Below are positions 18,581-25,835 of a DNA stretch of 64,000 nt, in pieces. The translations under genes were made by a program, and so were the position numbers. Numbering within the stretch: position 1 is the stretch's first letter; each line of letters opens with the position of its first letter. Source of the DNA: JACRCT01 sp036504155 (GTDB lineage Bacteria > Myxococcota > Myxococcia > Myxococcales > UBA5297); assembly GCA_036504155.1 (NCBI GenBank), contig DASXVQ010000127.1, forward strand, positions 1 through 64,000, written 5' to 3'. The notes under the pieces are model-generated. The model saw only the letters and a list, made by a program, of their open reading frames with translations. It searched no databases and was not told the DNA's origin.

Positions 18581-19177
18581 TCAGCGCGGTGTCCGCGGCT
18601 TCGCCTCCAGCGTGGCCCGCGCCAGCAGCGCCTCGATTCCGAGACCGGCCGCCCAGCGGTCGAGGTAGGCCCGGTCGAGGCTGGCGGCGCTCACGCGCAG
18701 GATCTCGACCACGTCGCGCCACTGGCTCGTCGACACCTCTCCGCCCTGCCGGTACCAGAGCAGCTTGCGCAGGACGGAATCCTCGGGGCTCTTCACGAAG
18801 AGCCGCTCTCCCGGAAAGACCTCGAGGAGTCTTCTGCGCTCGAACTCCCTCTTGTCGTACTCGCCTGCCGCAAGCTGGAAGAGATCGACCTTCAAGAGAG
18901 CAGGCAGGTAGTAGATGTTCCACGAACCACGGCGCTGGACCGCTTCTTCGAGCGCGTCGACGTCGACCTCGAAGTCCGGTCCCAGTGCCTTTGCCAGCGC
19001 GGCGATCTGGCCGGGGCACGCGTCCACGACCAGGCCCACGTCATTCGTCGCCCGGGGCTCACCTTGTGCGGACGAAGCGAGCGAGCCGCCGAGAAAATAG
19101 GGAATGCCGACGGACTCCAGGGCCCGCGCCACGCGCAGAGCGACGCCGATGGCTTCGGCGGGCTCAGATGGCGTCAT
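18581..19177 (-). CDS. Nucleotidyltransferase-fold protein with altered active site
   Basis: A 198-residue protein with the minimal nucleotidyltransferase layout: a GGSLASS turn near residue 30, then TNDVGLVVD near 45 in place of the canonical T.D.DLVV, and LLKVDLF near 93 for the third strand carrying Asp. The second Asp of the D-x-D metal pair is Gly, so catalysis may be lost or altered. A homologue with an intact DVD is at 30925-31491. It follows and overlaps by 14 bp a small gene encoding a homologue of the partner found there. Such enzymes occur in MNT/HEPN, AbiEii and DUF6036-type pairs, and a toxin-antitoxin or tRNA-modifying role is possible but unproven. Confidence 0.7.
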   Translation of the reverse strand: MTPSEPAEAIGVALRVARALESVGIPYFLGGSLASSAQGEPRATNDVGLVVDACPGQIAALAKALGPDFEVDVDALEEAVQRRGSWNIYYLPALLKVDLFQLAAGEYDKREFERRRLLEVFPGERLFVKSPEDSVLRKLLWYRQGGEVSTSQWRDVVEILRVSAASLDRAYLDRWAAGLGIEALLARATLEAKPRTPR

Positions 19178-19412
19178 CGGGGACCTCGCGGAGCACCCGG
19201 AGCGCCTCTGCTCGGCCGTAGAGCCGCACGAACAGCCGCGCCCTCAGCTCCCCTTCGCTCGCACTGGGGTGGCGCGCACGCAGTCCCGCCATCGCCATCT
19301 GGCGGACGGCGAGGCTGAGCGATGCCGCGGCCGCCATGCGCTGGGCCGGCGTCATTTCGCGCAGCAGCTCGTGGTAGCGGTCGATCTGCTCGGGCGAGGT
19401 GTCCTGATCCAC
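19164..19412 (-). CDS. Small helical partner protein of the nucleotidyltransferase (copy 1)
   Basis: An 82-residue charged, probably all-helical protein. I start at GTG 19412, because the longer open frame upstream is repeat-derived and unrelated to the homologue. It shares with the product of 31475-31744 the pattern RY.ELL...PA.R..MA......R..M..G.RA......E.ELR...F.RLYG, starting at about the same residue. Its end overlaps the nucleotidyltransferase start by 14 bp, so the two are coupled. Partner, antitoxin or substrate-binding roles are all possible. No known domain recognised. Confidence 0.65.
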   Translation of the reverse strand: MDQDTSPEQIDRYHELLREMTPAQRMAAAASLSLAVRQMAMAGLRARHPSASEGELRARLFVRLYGRAEALRVLREVPDDAI

Positions 19413-19461
19413 GAGCCCATGTTGTAGCCATCGCCCGGCGCGCGTCCACCTGGCAGGCGCA

Positions 19462-19487
19462 GAGGCCTGCCTCCACTGGCCTCCGCC
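19462..19487. repeat. 26-bp dispersed repeat, copy 2 (inverted)
   Basis: Exact reverse complement of 13858-13883, lying in the intergenic space between the small partner gene and aroDE. Confidence 0.7.
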
Positions 19488-19602
19488 TGCGCTTGGGGTA
19501 TCTCCGTCGGCAAGTGGGGTGAGGAAGCAGACAGCCGCGTGGCCCGCACCGCTTTTCCCGCCCAATTGGCCGGGAACCTCGACTAGGCTCGGCGCGTTCT
19601 CA

Positions 19603-21057
19603 ATGCCTGAACCGAGGCCGGCCGTGCCCGCCAACCCCCCCGAAGCGACCCTGTGCGTCACCGGTGCCGAGCGCACCACCGCTGCCGTCGCGGCCCGCCT
19701 GGCGGCCCACTCCGACCTGATGCACGAGGTCCGCCTCGACCTGCTCGAGAAGGTCGACGCCGACACCTTCGCGCTCTTGCGCTCGCCGCGGGTCCTGGCC
19801 ACCTGCCGGCGCCGCGAGGAGGGCGGCGGCTTCGAGGGCTCCGAGTCCGAGCGCGCCTACGTCCTCGAGCAGGCGCTCGCCTCCCGCCCGGGCTGGCTCG
19901 ACTTCGAGGCCTCCACCGACCGCAAGCTGCGCGACGCGCTGTGCGACAAGGCCGCCGGCCACACGCGCATCGTCCTGAGCTACCACGGCGCCGACCTCGC
20001 CGCGGCCGAGGCGCTGTCCAGGGAGCCGGCCGACGTCCTCAAGATCGCCGTCCCGGTCGCCGACGCCTCCGAGCTGGCCTCGGTCCGCAAGGTGCTCACC
20101 AAGGACGGGCGCCCCACGGTGCGCATCGGCATGGGCGACGCCGGCCTGCTCTCGCGGCTGATGCCCCACCGCTTCGGCTCGCCCTGGAGCTACGTGGCCT
20201 CCGACGCCGGCAACACCACCGCCCCGGGCCAGGTCACCGTCAGCCGCGCCCGCGACCTGCGGGCCCACGAGGCGCACAAGCTGACGCCGATGGGCGTCAT
20301 CGGCGGGACGCAGGTGCTCTACTCGAACGGCCAGCGCGCCTACAACGCGTACTTCGCCGCCGAGGGCCTGCCCTACCACTACCTTCCCATCGTCAGCTCG
20401 CGGCCGCAGGTGCTCGACCTGCTCGAGGAGCTGGGCTTCGCCGGCGTGGCGGTGACCATGCCCGCCAAGATCGCCTTCATGCCGCACGTGCAGGAGCTGG
20501 ACTCGGCCGCGCGGGCCGCCGGCGCGCTCAACACCATCCGCTTCCGCGAGGGCCGGCGCGACGGCCTGAACACCGACCTTCCGGCGCTGGCCTCGCTCCT
20601 TCCCCACGCCAAGCCTCACGGCCGCGCGTTGGTCCTGGGCGCGGGCGGGGCGGCGCGGGCGGCCATCTGCGCGCTGCGCTCCCTGGGCTGGGAGGTGGTG
20701 GTCGCCAACCGCACCTTCGAGCACGCGCGCGCGCTGGAGTCGATGCACGCGCGCGCGGTGCGCCTGGAGGAGGCCCGCGGCGAGGCCTTCGAGGTGCTGA
20801 TCAACGCCACCCCGGTCGGCAGCGACGGCGAGTCGGATCCCGTGCCGCCGGGGATCTCGCTGAAGGGCAAGACGGTCCTCGACGTGGTGATGCACGCCAC
20901 CACCACGCCGCTGATGGCCCGCGCCGCCGCCGAGGGCGCCAAGGCCGCCATCTCGGGCACCGAGATGTGGGTGCGCCAGGGCGTCCTGCAGATGCGCGCC
21001 ATCGCCGGCCTCGAGCTGTCCGCCAACCGGCTCCGGGAGCACCTCCTGCATGTCTGA
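19603..21057 (+). CDS. aroDE: Fused 3-dehydroquinate dehydratase / shikimate dehydrogenase
   Basis: A 484-residue bifunctional enzyme catalysing steps 3 and 4 of the shikimate pathway. Residues 1 to about 215 are a type I dehydratase: EVRLDLLEKVDADTF, LATCRRREEGG, and the Schiff-base Lys147 in ADVLKIAVPV, ending PHRFGSPWSYVA. From about 225 the shikimate dehydrogenase follows: VIGG start, VTMPAKIAFM with the catalytic Lys, GALNT, LNTD with the catalytic Asp, the NADP loop VLGAGGAARAA, NRT and INATPVGS. The usual substrate-binding S-x-S-P motif is YSNGQ here. The start is ATG 19603. It overlaps aroA by 8 bp. Such fusions are known in plants and some bacteria. Confidence 0.9.
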   Translation: MPEPRPAVPANPPEATLCVTGAERTTAAVAARLAAHSDLMHEVRLDLLEKVDADTFALLRSPRVLATCRRREEGGGFEGSESERAYVLEQALASRPGWLDFEASTDRKLRDALCDKAAGHTRIVLSYHGADLAAAEALSREPADVLKIAVPVADASELASVRKVLTKDGRPTVRIGMGDAGLLSRLMPHRFGSPWSYVASDAGNTTAPGQVTVSRARDLRAHEAHKLTPMGVIGGTQVLYSNGQRAYNAYFAAEGLPYHYLPIVSSRPQVLDLLEELGFAGVAVTMPAKIAFMPHVQELDSAARAAGALNTIRFREGRRDGLNTDLPALASLLPHAKPHGRALVLGAGGAARAAICALRSLGWEVVVANRTFEHARALESMHARAVRLEEARGEAFEVLINATPVGSDGESDPVPPGISLKGKTVLDVVMHATTTPLMARAAAEGAKAAISGTEMWVRQGVLQMRAIAGLELSANRLREHLLHV

Positions 21058-22249
21058 CGCCGCCGCACCCGCGCTTCGCCTGGCCGCACCCGGTTCCAAG
21101 AGCCTCACCCAGCGCGCGCTCGTCCTCTCGGCGCTGGCCGCCGGGGAGAGCGTCCTCGAAGGCCCGCTCGACAGCGACGACACCCGCCACCTGCGCGCGG
21201 CGCTGCGCGACTTGGGCGCGAAGATCGACGAGCTGCCCGACGGGCGCTGGCGCGTGATCGCCGGCCAGCTGCGCGCCCCGAAGGGCGCCCTGTGGTGCGG
21301 CGACGGCGGCACGGTGGTCCGCTTCCTCGCGCCCATCGCCCTGCTGCTCGACGGCGAGCTGGTCCTCGACGGCAGCGAGCGCCTCGCGGAGCGGCCGCTG
21401 ACCGCGCTGCTCGAGGCGCTCGTCCAGCTCGGGGTGAGCGTGCGCGCGCTCTCGCCGCCGCGGGCCCTACCGATCGCGCTGCGCGCCGGGAACCTCCCGC
21501 CGGCGGGGACGCCCGTCACCGTCGACGCCTCGGCCTCCAGCCAGTTCGTCAGCGGGCTGCTGATGGTCGGCCCGCTGCTGCCCGGCGGGCTCGACCTGCG
21601 CATCGAGGGCGGCGTCTCGCGCCCGTACGTGGAGATGACGCTGGCCGCCATGCGCTCTCGCGGCGCGGACTTCGTCGACGAGGTCACCCGCTGCGTCGTC
21701 GCGCCGGGCGCCTACCGCGCCGGACCGTTCCCCATCGAGGGCGACTGGTCGGCGGCGGCGTTCCTGCTGGCGGCGGGCTTCATCTCCGGCCGCGAGGTCG
21801 TCGTCCCCAACGTCTCGGGGGATTCGCTGCAGGGCGACAAGGCCATCGCCGCGTTCCTGGCGGAGCTGGCCAGGCCCCGCGCCCACGTCTTCGATCTCTC
21901 GGCGTGCCCGGACCTCGTCCCGCCACTCGCCGCGGCCGCCTCCTTCGCCTCGCACCCCTCGCGCATCGTCGGCGTGGCGCACGCGCGGCTGAAGGAGAGC
22001 GACCGCCTGGCGACGCTGGCCCAGGGCTTCGCCCGGGCCGGCATCCTCGTCGACGAGCGGCCGGACGGGCTGGAGATCGCCCCGGCGACCGCGCTCGAGC
22101 CCGCGCGCCTCGAGCCGCGCGGCGACCACCGGATGGCCATGGCCTTCGGACTGCTCTCGCTGCGCGAGCCGGGCATCCAGAGCGCCGACCCGCAGTGCGT
22201 CTCCAAGTCGTTCCCGGAGTTCTGGGACGTGCTGGAGAAGTTCCGCTAG
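21050..22249 (+). CDS. aroA: EPSP synthase (3-phosphoshikimate 1-carboxyvinyltransferase)
   Basis: A 399-residue enzyme joining shikimate-3-phosphate and phosphoenolpyruvate, step 6 of the pathway. Visible signatures are PGSKSLTQRALV at the N-terminus, the phosphoenolpyruvate-site loop CGDGGTVVRF near 83 (in place of GNAGTAMR), DASASSQFVSGLL near 160, DWSAAAFLL near 225, the ARLKESDRL motif near 310 and DHRMAMAF near 360. It is about 25-30 residues shorter than E. coli AroA. The ATG lies within the end of aroDE (8-bp overlap), so the two are coupled. DAHP synthase for the same pathway is at 13920-15050. Confidence 0.92.
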   Translation: MSDAAAPALRLAAPGSKSLTQRALVLSALAAGESVLEGPLDSDDTRHLRAALRDLGAKIDELPDGRWRVIAGQLRAPKGALWCGDGGTVVRFLAPIALLLDGELVLDGSERLAERPLTALLEALVQLGVSVRALSPPRALPIALRAGNLPPAGTPVTVDASASSQFVSGLLMVGPLLPGGLDLRIEGGVSRPYVEMTLAAMRSRGADFVDEVTRCVVAPGAYRAGPFPIEGDWSAAAFLLAAGFISGREVVVPNVSGDSLQGDKAIAAFLAELARPRAHVFDLSACPDLVPPLAAAASFASHPSRIVGVAHARLKESDRLATLAQGFARAGILVDERPDGLEIAPATALEPARLEPRGDHRMAMAFGLLSLREPGIQSADPQCVSKSFPEFWDVLEKFR

Positions 22250-22270
22250 CGCAGTTCGCAGTTCGCAGCT

Positions 22271-22550
22271 CGGAGCCGCAAGCGTCAGCGCGCGGAGGAC
22301 ACCTGCCCTGGCGGTGACCGGGATGGGAATCGCCCGGGATTGCTGGCCGGCCCGTGCTCGTCTCGAGCCCTTCACTGCCCGGGGCTCTTGTCCTCCGCGC
22401 GCTCACGCTTGCGGCTCCGCACGACCGGCCACCGGCTGATCACGGGATTGCTGGCCGACCCGTGCTCGTTGCGAGCCCTTCACTGCCCGGGGCTCTTGTC
22501 CTCCGCGCGCCGACGCTTGCGGCTCCGCACGACCGGCTACCGCCTGATCC
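22271..22550. repeat. 108-bp tandem duplication with an inverted fragment
   Basis: The gap between aroA and the following convergent gene (22250-22562) is almost entirely repeat. Two units of about 108 bp lie head to tail (22335-22442 and 22443-22550), each containing 'tgctggccg.cccgtgctcg' and 'cactgcccggggctcttgtc'. A 29-bp inverted piece of the unit (GGAGCCGCAAGCGTCAGCGC...) lies upstream at about 22271-22299, with one mismatch, so the transcript could fold into a long stem. No gene was found in this interval. Confidence 0.75.
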
Positions 22551-22562
22551 CGGGACGGACGC

Positions 22563-23204
22563 TCAGCCCCAGATCATGAGGAACTCGAGCGCCTCGTCGA
22601 GCAGCTGCGGCGCCAGCGCCGGATCGATCCGCGGCGCGAAGAAGGCGATGGTCGAGCCGTCGGCCTCAAAGCTCTGGAAGCGCTGCTTGTGGGCCACCAG
22701 CCAGGAGCGCGACGGGCGGTCGAACTTGGAGCGGATCGCCCCTTCGTCCTCGCCCTGCAGCACGAACGACTTGGAGAACTCCGGGTCCTCGGCGAAGTCG
22801 ATGTCCTGGCCGCCGAAGAGCTTCCCCAGGGCGTCGAAGAGGTTCTGCGGGCGCATGAAGCTGTGCGGCAACCCCAGGCCGTCCTTCTCCAGGATGCAGA
22901 GGGTGAAGTAGTGCGTGGAGGAGTTCTTCCCGCTGCCGGTCGTGTAGCGGTAGTCGCCGAGCAGGACGCGCACCGAGCCGCTGCTGCCCTCCAGCAGGTT
23001 GTCGGACGTGCGGGAGCGCCCGAGCGAGAACATCTTGAAGCCGGGATACCTCGAGGCCAGCCCGACCTCGCCGAGGTAGCGCATCTCCAGCTTCGGAGCC
23101 ACGGCCTGCCACGCCTCGCGGCGCTTCTTGGCCATGGTCATCGTCACGACGACCACCACGGCGATGATGCCGACGATGACGGAGAAGAAGAGGATGGGGA
23201 CCAT
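22563..23204 (-). CDS. Hypothetical membrane-anchored protein
   Basis: A 213-residue protein with a strong N-terminal membrane anchor (MVPILFFSVIVGIIAVVVVV) followed by a Lys/Arg stop-transfer, so the bulk should face the cytoplasm if the anchor is N-out. The soluble part is a mixed alpha/beta domain containing LLGDYRYTTGSGKNSSTHYF and a C-terminal helix ending in LEFLMIWG. No catalytic motif was recognised, and it may belong to an unnamed family. It faces aroA tail to tail and diverges from the fatty acid hydroxylase gene. Confidence 0.65.
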   Translation of the reverse strand: MVPILFFSVIVGIIAVVVVVTMTMAKKRREAWQAVAPKLEMRYLGEVGLASRYPGFKMFSLGRSRTSDNLLEGSSGSVRVLLGDYRYTTGSGKNSSTHYFTLCILEKDGLGLPHSFMRPQNLFDALGKLFGGQDIDFAEDPEFSKSFVLQGEDEGAIRSKFDRPSRSWLVAHKQRFQSFEADGSTIAFFAPRIDPALAPQLLDEALEFLMIWG

Positions 23205-23329
23205 GGGACCTCCCGGCCGATGACCGCCCCATCAGACCACACCCCCGCCCTCCTTCCGGGCCCGGCTCCCCCGCGGAGGTCGCCTGAAAGGCTGGCAGGC
23301 GGTCGAGGTCGACCTTAACTCTGACGACC

Positions 23330-24010
23330 ATGACCGCCGCGACCACCCGCGAAAACCTCGAGGAGCGCCTGCGCCAGGGCTCGACCACGAGGATGTTCCA
23401 GAGCGACTTCTTCGAGTTCTTCTCGCGCGTCCACCCGGTCACCCCGTTCGTCACCTGGCTCCCCGCGGTGGCCTTCGTGCTCTGGCGCAGCGCCTCGCGA
23501 GCGGACCTGCCCATCCCGACCCTCGCCGGGATCCTCGCCGCCGGCGCCTTCGCCTGGACCTTCGCGGAGTACACGCTGCACCGCTTCCTCTTCCACTGGG
23601 AGAACGGCGCGGCCTGGGGCAAGCGCGTGCACTTCATGCTCCACGGCGTGCACCACGACTTCCCCGAGGACAAGGACCGCCTGGTGATGCCGCCCGGCTT
23701 CAGCGTCCCGATGGGAATCGCCTTCTATCTCCTCTTCCGCGCGCTCTGCGGTCCGACCTGGGGCGAGCCGCTCTTCGCCGGCTTCGCCCTGGGCTACCTC
23801 TGGTACGACGGCACGCACTTCGCCGTGCACCACTTCAAGCTCACCTCGGGACCGGGCCGGCGGCTGCGGCGGCACCACCTGTTCCACCACCACTCGGATC
23901 CGGACGGCGGCTTCGGCGTCTCCTCGCCGCTGTGGGATCTGGTCTTCCGCACCATGCCGCGCAGCTCGGTGCAGGTGCGGCGGGAGGCAGAGGCCAGCGC
24001 CGCGCGGTGA
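23330..24010 (+). CDS. Fatty acid 2-hydroxylase family membrane protein
   Basis: A 226-residue integral membrane di-iron hydroxylase of the FA hydroxylase superfamily (FA2H/Scs7 type). The His-rich motifs are EYTLHRFLFHW near residue 82, HFMLHGVHHDFP near 102, YDGTHFAVHHF near 163 and RRHHLFHHH near 181, separated by hydrophobic segments. The yeast and animal enzymes hydroxylate the alpha carbon of sphingolipid fatty acids. The fused cytochrome b5 domain of eukaryotic forms is absent, as is usual in bacteria. Sphingolipids and 2-hydroxy fatty acids occur in many myxobacteria, which fits but is not shown here. Confidence 0.85.
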   Translation: MTAATTRENLEERLRQGSTTRMFQSDFFEFFSRVHPVTPFVTWLPAVAFVLWRSASRADLPIPTLAGILAAGAFAWTFAEYTLHRFLFHWENGAAWGKRVHFMLHGVHHDFPEDKDRLVMPPGFSVPMGIAFYLLFRALCGPTWGEPLFAGFALGYLWYDGTHFAVHHFKLTSGPGRRLRRHHLFHHHSDPDGGFGVSSPLWDLVFRTMPRSSVQVRREAEASAAR

Positions 24011-24243
24011 CCGACACCCCGCGCGGTGACCGACACCCCGCGCGGTGACCGACACCCCGAGCTTGTCGAGGGGCCAGAGCTCGTTCTCTGCGATCTTTGC
24101 GCCCCCGCGTCGTGCTCACCGGCCGACACCCCGAGCTTGTCGAGGGGCCAGAGCCCGTTCTCTGAGATCTTTGCGCCCCCGTGTAGTGCTCACGAATCGG
24201 GCTCTCTCGGGTTGAATGCTGGCCCCTCGACAAGCTCGGGGTG
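24002..24243. repeat. Composite repeat: 19-bp tandem array plus REP-like palindromes
   Basis: Begins 8 bp before the hydroxylase stop codon with three tandem copies of GCGCGGTGACCGACACCCC (24002-24020, 24021-24039, 24040-24058), so the last codons and stop are part of the array. A direct repeat of about 70 bp with a 74-bp period follows (24049-24118 and 24123-24192). Each unit starts with the REP-like CACCCCGAGCTTGTCGAGGG core (24053-24076 and 24127-24150), and a third core lies inverted at 24220-24243. The core folds as CCCC/GGGG with a GA bulge. The gap to the next gene holds nothing else. Confidence 0.85.
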
Positions 24244-24260
24244 AAGGGTAGCCTCCCCCC

Positions 24261-25091
24261 ATGAACCTGCGCAGGTTGACCCTCTCCGACGCACGCGCCT
24301 GCGAGTCCGTCGCGCTCGAGCACGGCTGGGAGGTCGGCGAGGAGCGCTGGCGGCTGATGCTCGGCCTGGGCGACGGCTGGGGCAGCTTCGCGCCGGACGG
24401 ACACCTCGTCGGCACGACCTTCCTCTTCAGCTACGAGCGCCGCGTGGCGCTGGTCGCCATGGTGCTCGTGCGCGAGGCGTTCGGACGACAGGGCCTCGGG
24501 CGCCGCCTGGTCGAGCAGGCGATGACGGACGCGCCGCCGCAGACCTACCTCTACGCGACGAGCCAGGGGCGCGGCCTCTACGAGCGCCTGGGCTTCGCCT
24601 CCATCGACGAGGACCTGGCGAGATTCTCCGGGACCCCGCGTGACGTCTCCGTCGACCAGTCCCTGCTGCTGCGTCCACTCGAGCAGGCGGATCTCCCCTC
24701 CGCCATCGCGCTCGACGCCGACGCCTTCGGCGCCTCGCGAGCGGCCGTCGTCTCCGGGCTCCACGGATGCTCGGCGCGCGCGCTGGGCGCCTGGCGCGCC
24801 GGCCGGCTCCTCGGCTACGGGCTGGCGACGCACGTGGGCGGGCACGTGGCCATCGGCCCGGTGGCGGCGCTCGAAGAGGCCGCCGGCGTCCAGCTCGTCC
24901 ACGCGCTCGCGCAGGGGCACGCACTCCCAGTCCGCATCGACGCCCCGGCCGGCCGCGCCTCGCTGGGCGACTGGGCGGTCCGCGCCGGCCTGGCGCGGGA
25001 GCCCCCGGTCCCGCTGATGGCGCTGGGCGGCCGGGTTCTGCCCGGGCGGCGCGAAAGGATCGTCGCGGTAGCTTCTCGGGGACTCGGCTAG
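24261..25091 (+). CDS. GNAT family N-acetyltransferase, two-domain
   Basis: A 276-residue acetyltransferase. The N-terminal GNAT domain (about 1-130) shows VLVREAFGRQGLGRRLVEQA, the acetyl-CoA pyrophosphate loop (RQGLGR), and YLYATSQGRGLYERLGFAS, the classical C-terminal GNAT strand and helix. From about 140 to 270 a second, degenerate GNAT-like domain follows (PLEQADLPSAIALDADAFGA ...), as in the YitH/Acetyltransf_18 group. The acceptor substrate is unknown. It starts at ATG 24261 just beyond the REP array and is followed 51 bp later by the small protein gene. Confidence 0.8.
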   Translation: MNLRRLTLSDARACESVALEHGWEVGEERWRLMLGLGDGWGSFAPDGHLVGTTFLFSYERRVALVAMVLVREAFGRQGLGRRLVEQAMTDAPPQTYLYATSQGRGLYERLGFASIDEDLARFSGTPRDVSVDQSLLLRPLEQADLPSAIALDADAFGASRAAVVSGLHGCSARALGAWRAGRLLGYGLATHVGGHVAIGPVAALEEAAGVQLVHALAQGHALPVRIDAPAGRASLGDWAVRAGLAREPPVPLMALGGRVLPGRRERIVAVASRGLG

Positions 25092-25142
25092 GCCCTTGGG
25101 TGTAGACTGCGCCGTCTCGATTTCCACTCCCCGGAGGAAACC

Positions 25143-25616
25143 ATGGCCATCAATCCCGTCGCTTCCAAGCCCGTCTCCAACAACGCCGGCGGCATCCCGC
25201 AGCTGACCAAGGCCGCCAAGGACTTCCTCACCGGCATCGACTGGACGGCGGAGAAGCTGCCCAAGCAGCTGACGAGCATCGACACCGCCGACACCAACCC
25301 CGAGCGCATGAAGCAGATCGCCAAGCTGCCCAAGGGCGTGCAGGAAGCGTTCAACTTCTACTTCAAGCACGTCGAGAACGAGGACTGGGGCTCGGTGAGC
25401 GCCTACAAGCTCAACCTGAACGGCCAGCAGATGTACGCCATCCGCACCGGCACCGACGGCGACGACGGCTACATCGAGGTCTTCAACTTCGCGGGCAAGC
25501 GCATCGCCACCGGCCTCGAGGGCTTGAAGGACGACGGCAAGGGCGGCTTCGTGCCCACCACCACCTGGGACGCCAAGCTCGGCGCCGTGCGCACGAAGGC
25601 CACCGAGAACGACTAA
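25143..25616 (+). CDS. Small soluble protein of unknown family
   Basis: A 157-residue hydrophilic protein with a strong GGAGGAAA ribosome-binding site 5 bp before ATG 25143 and a strong intrinsic terminator right after it, which suggests a well-expressed transcript unit. The N-terminus is Asn/Ser/Pro-rich. The middle is helical (LPKGVQEAFNFYFKHVENED) and the C-terminal half looks like a beta sandwich (AYKLNLNGQQMYAIRTGTDG, DDGYIEVFNFAGKRIATG). No signal peptide. I do not recognise the family. Confidence 0.75.
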   Translation: MAINPVASKPVSNNAGGIPQLTKAAKDFLTGIDWTAEKLPKQLTSIDTADTNPERMKQIAKLPKGVQEAFNFYFKHVENEDWGSVSAYKLNLNGQQMYAIRTGTDGDDGYIEVFNFAGKRIATGLEGLKDDGKGGFVPTTTWDAKLGAVRTKATEND

Positions 25617-25640
25617 TCAAGATCCCCCATCGGGTTCAGG

Positions 25641-25678
25641 GCGGCGGAGCCGGCAACGGCTCCGCCGCTTTTCTATTT
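25641..25678 (+). terminator. Rho-independent terminator
   Basis: An 11-bp perfect stem (GCGGCGGAGCC / GGCTCCGCCGC) with a 6-nt loop, then TTTTCTATTT. It lies 24 bp after the stop of the 157-residue protein gene and ends that transcript before the WGR/DUF4132 operon. Confidence 0.9.
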
Positions 25679-25835
25679 GCCGCCGGAGAACTAGAGAACC
25701 CGCGCCCAAGCCGCTCGCGCTCTGCCTGCTCTGGCCCTCGAGATCCAGCAGGTGGCCTTCTGACGTCGCGCGTCTGGAGCCCGTGGGACCGCATCGGGTA
25801 GGGTCTGTGTTCTTCGGATCAGCCCGGGAGACCCC

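Noticed and set aside
22335..22550. Possible CRISPR or VNTR gene fragment
   Set aside because: Only two long units with no spacers. It is better described as a tandem duplication.
24002..24243. Possible CRISPR array
   Set aside because: Repeat lengths (19 bp and about 70 bp) and the lack of unique spacers of constant size do not fit. No cas gene was seen.
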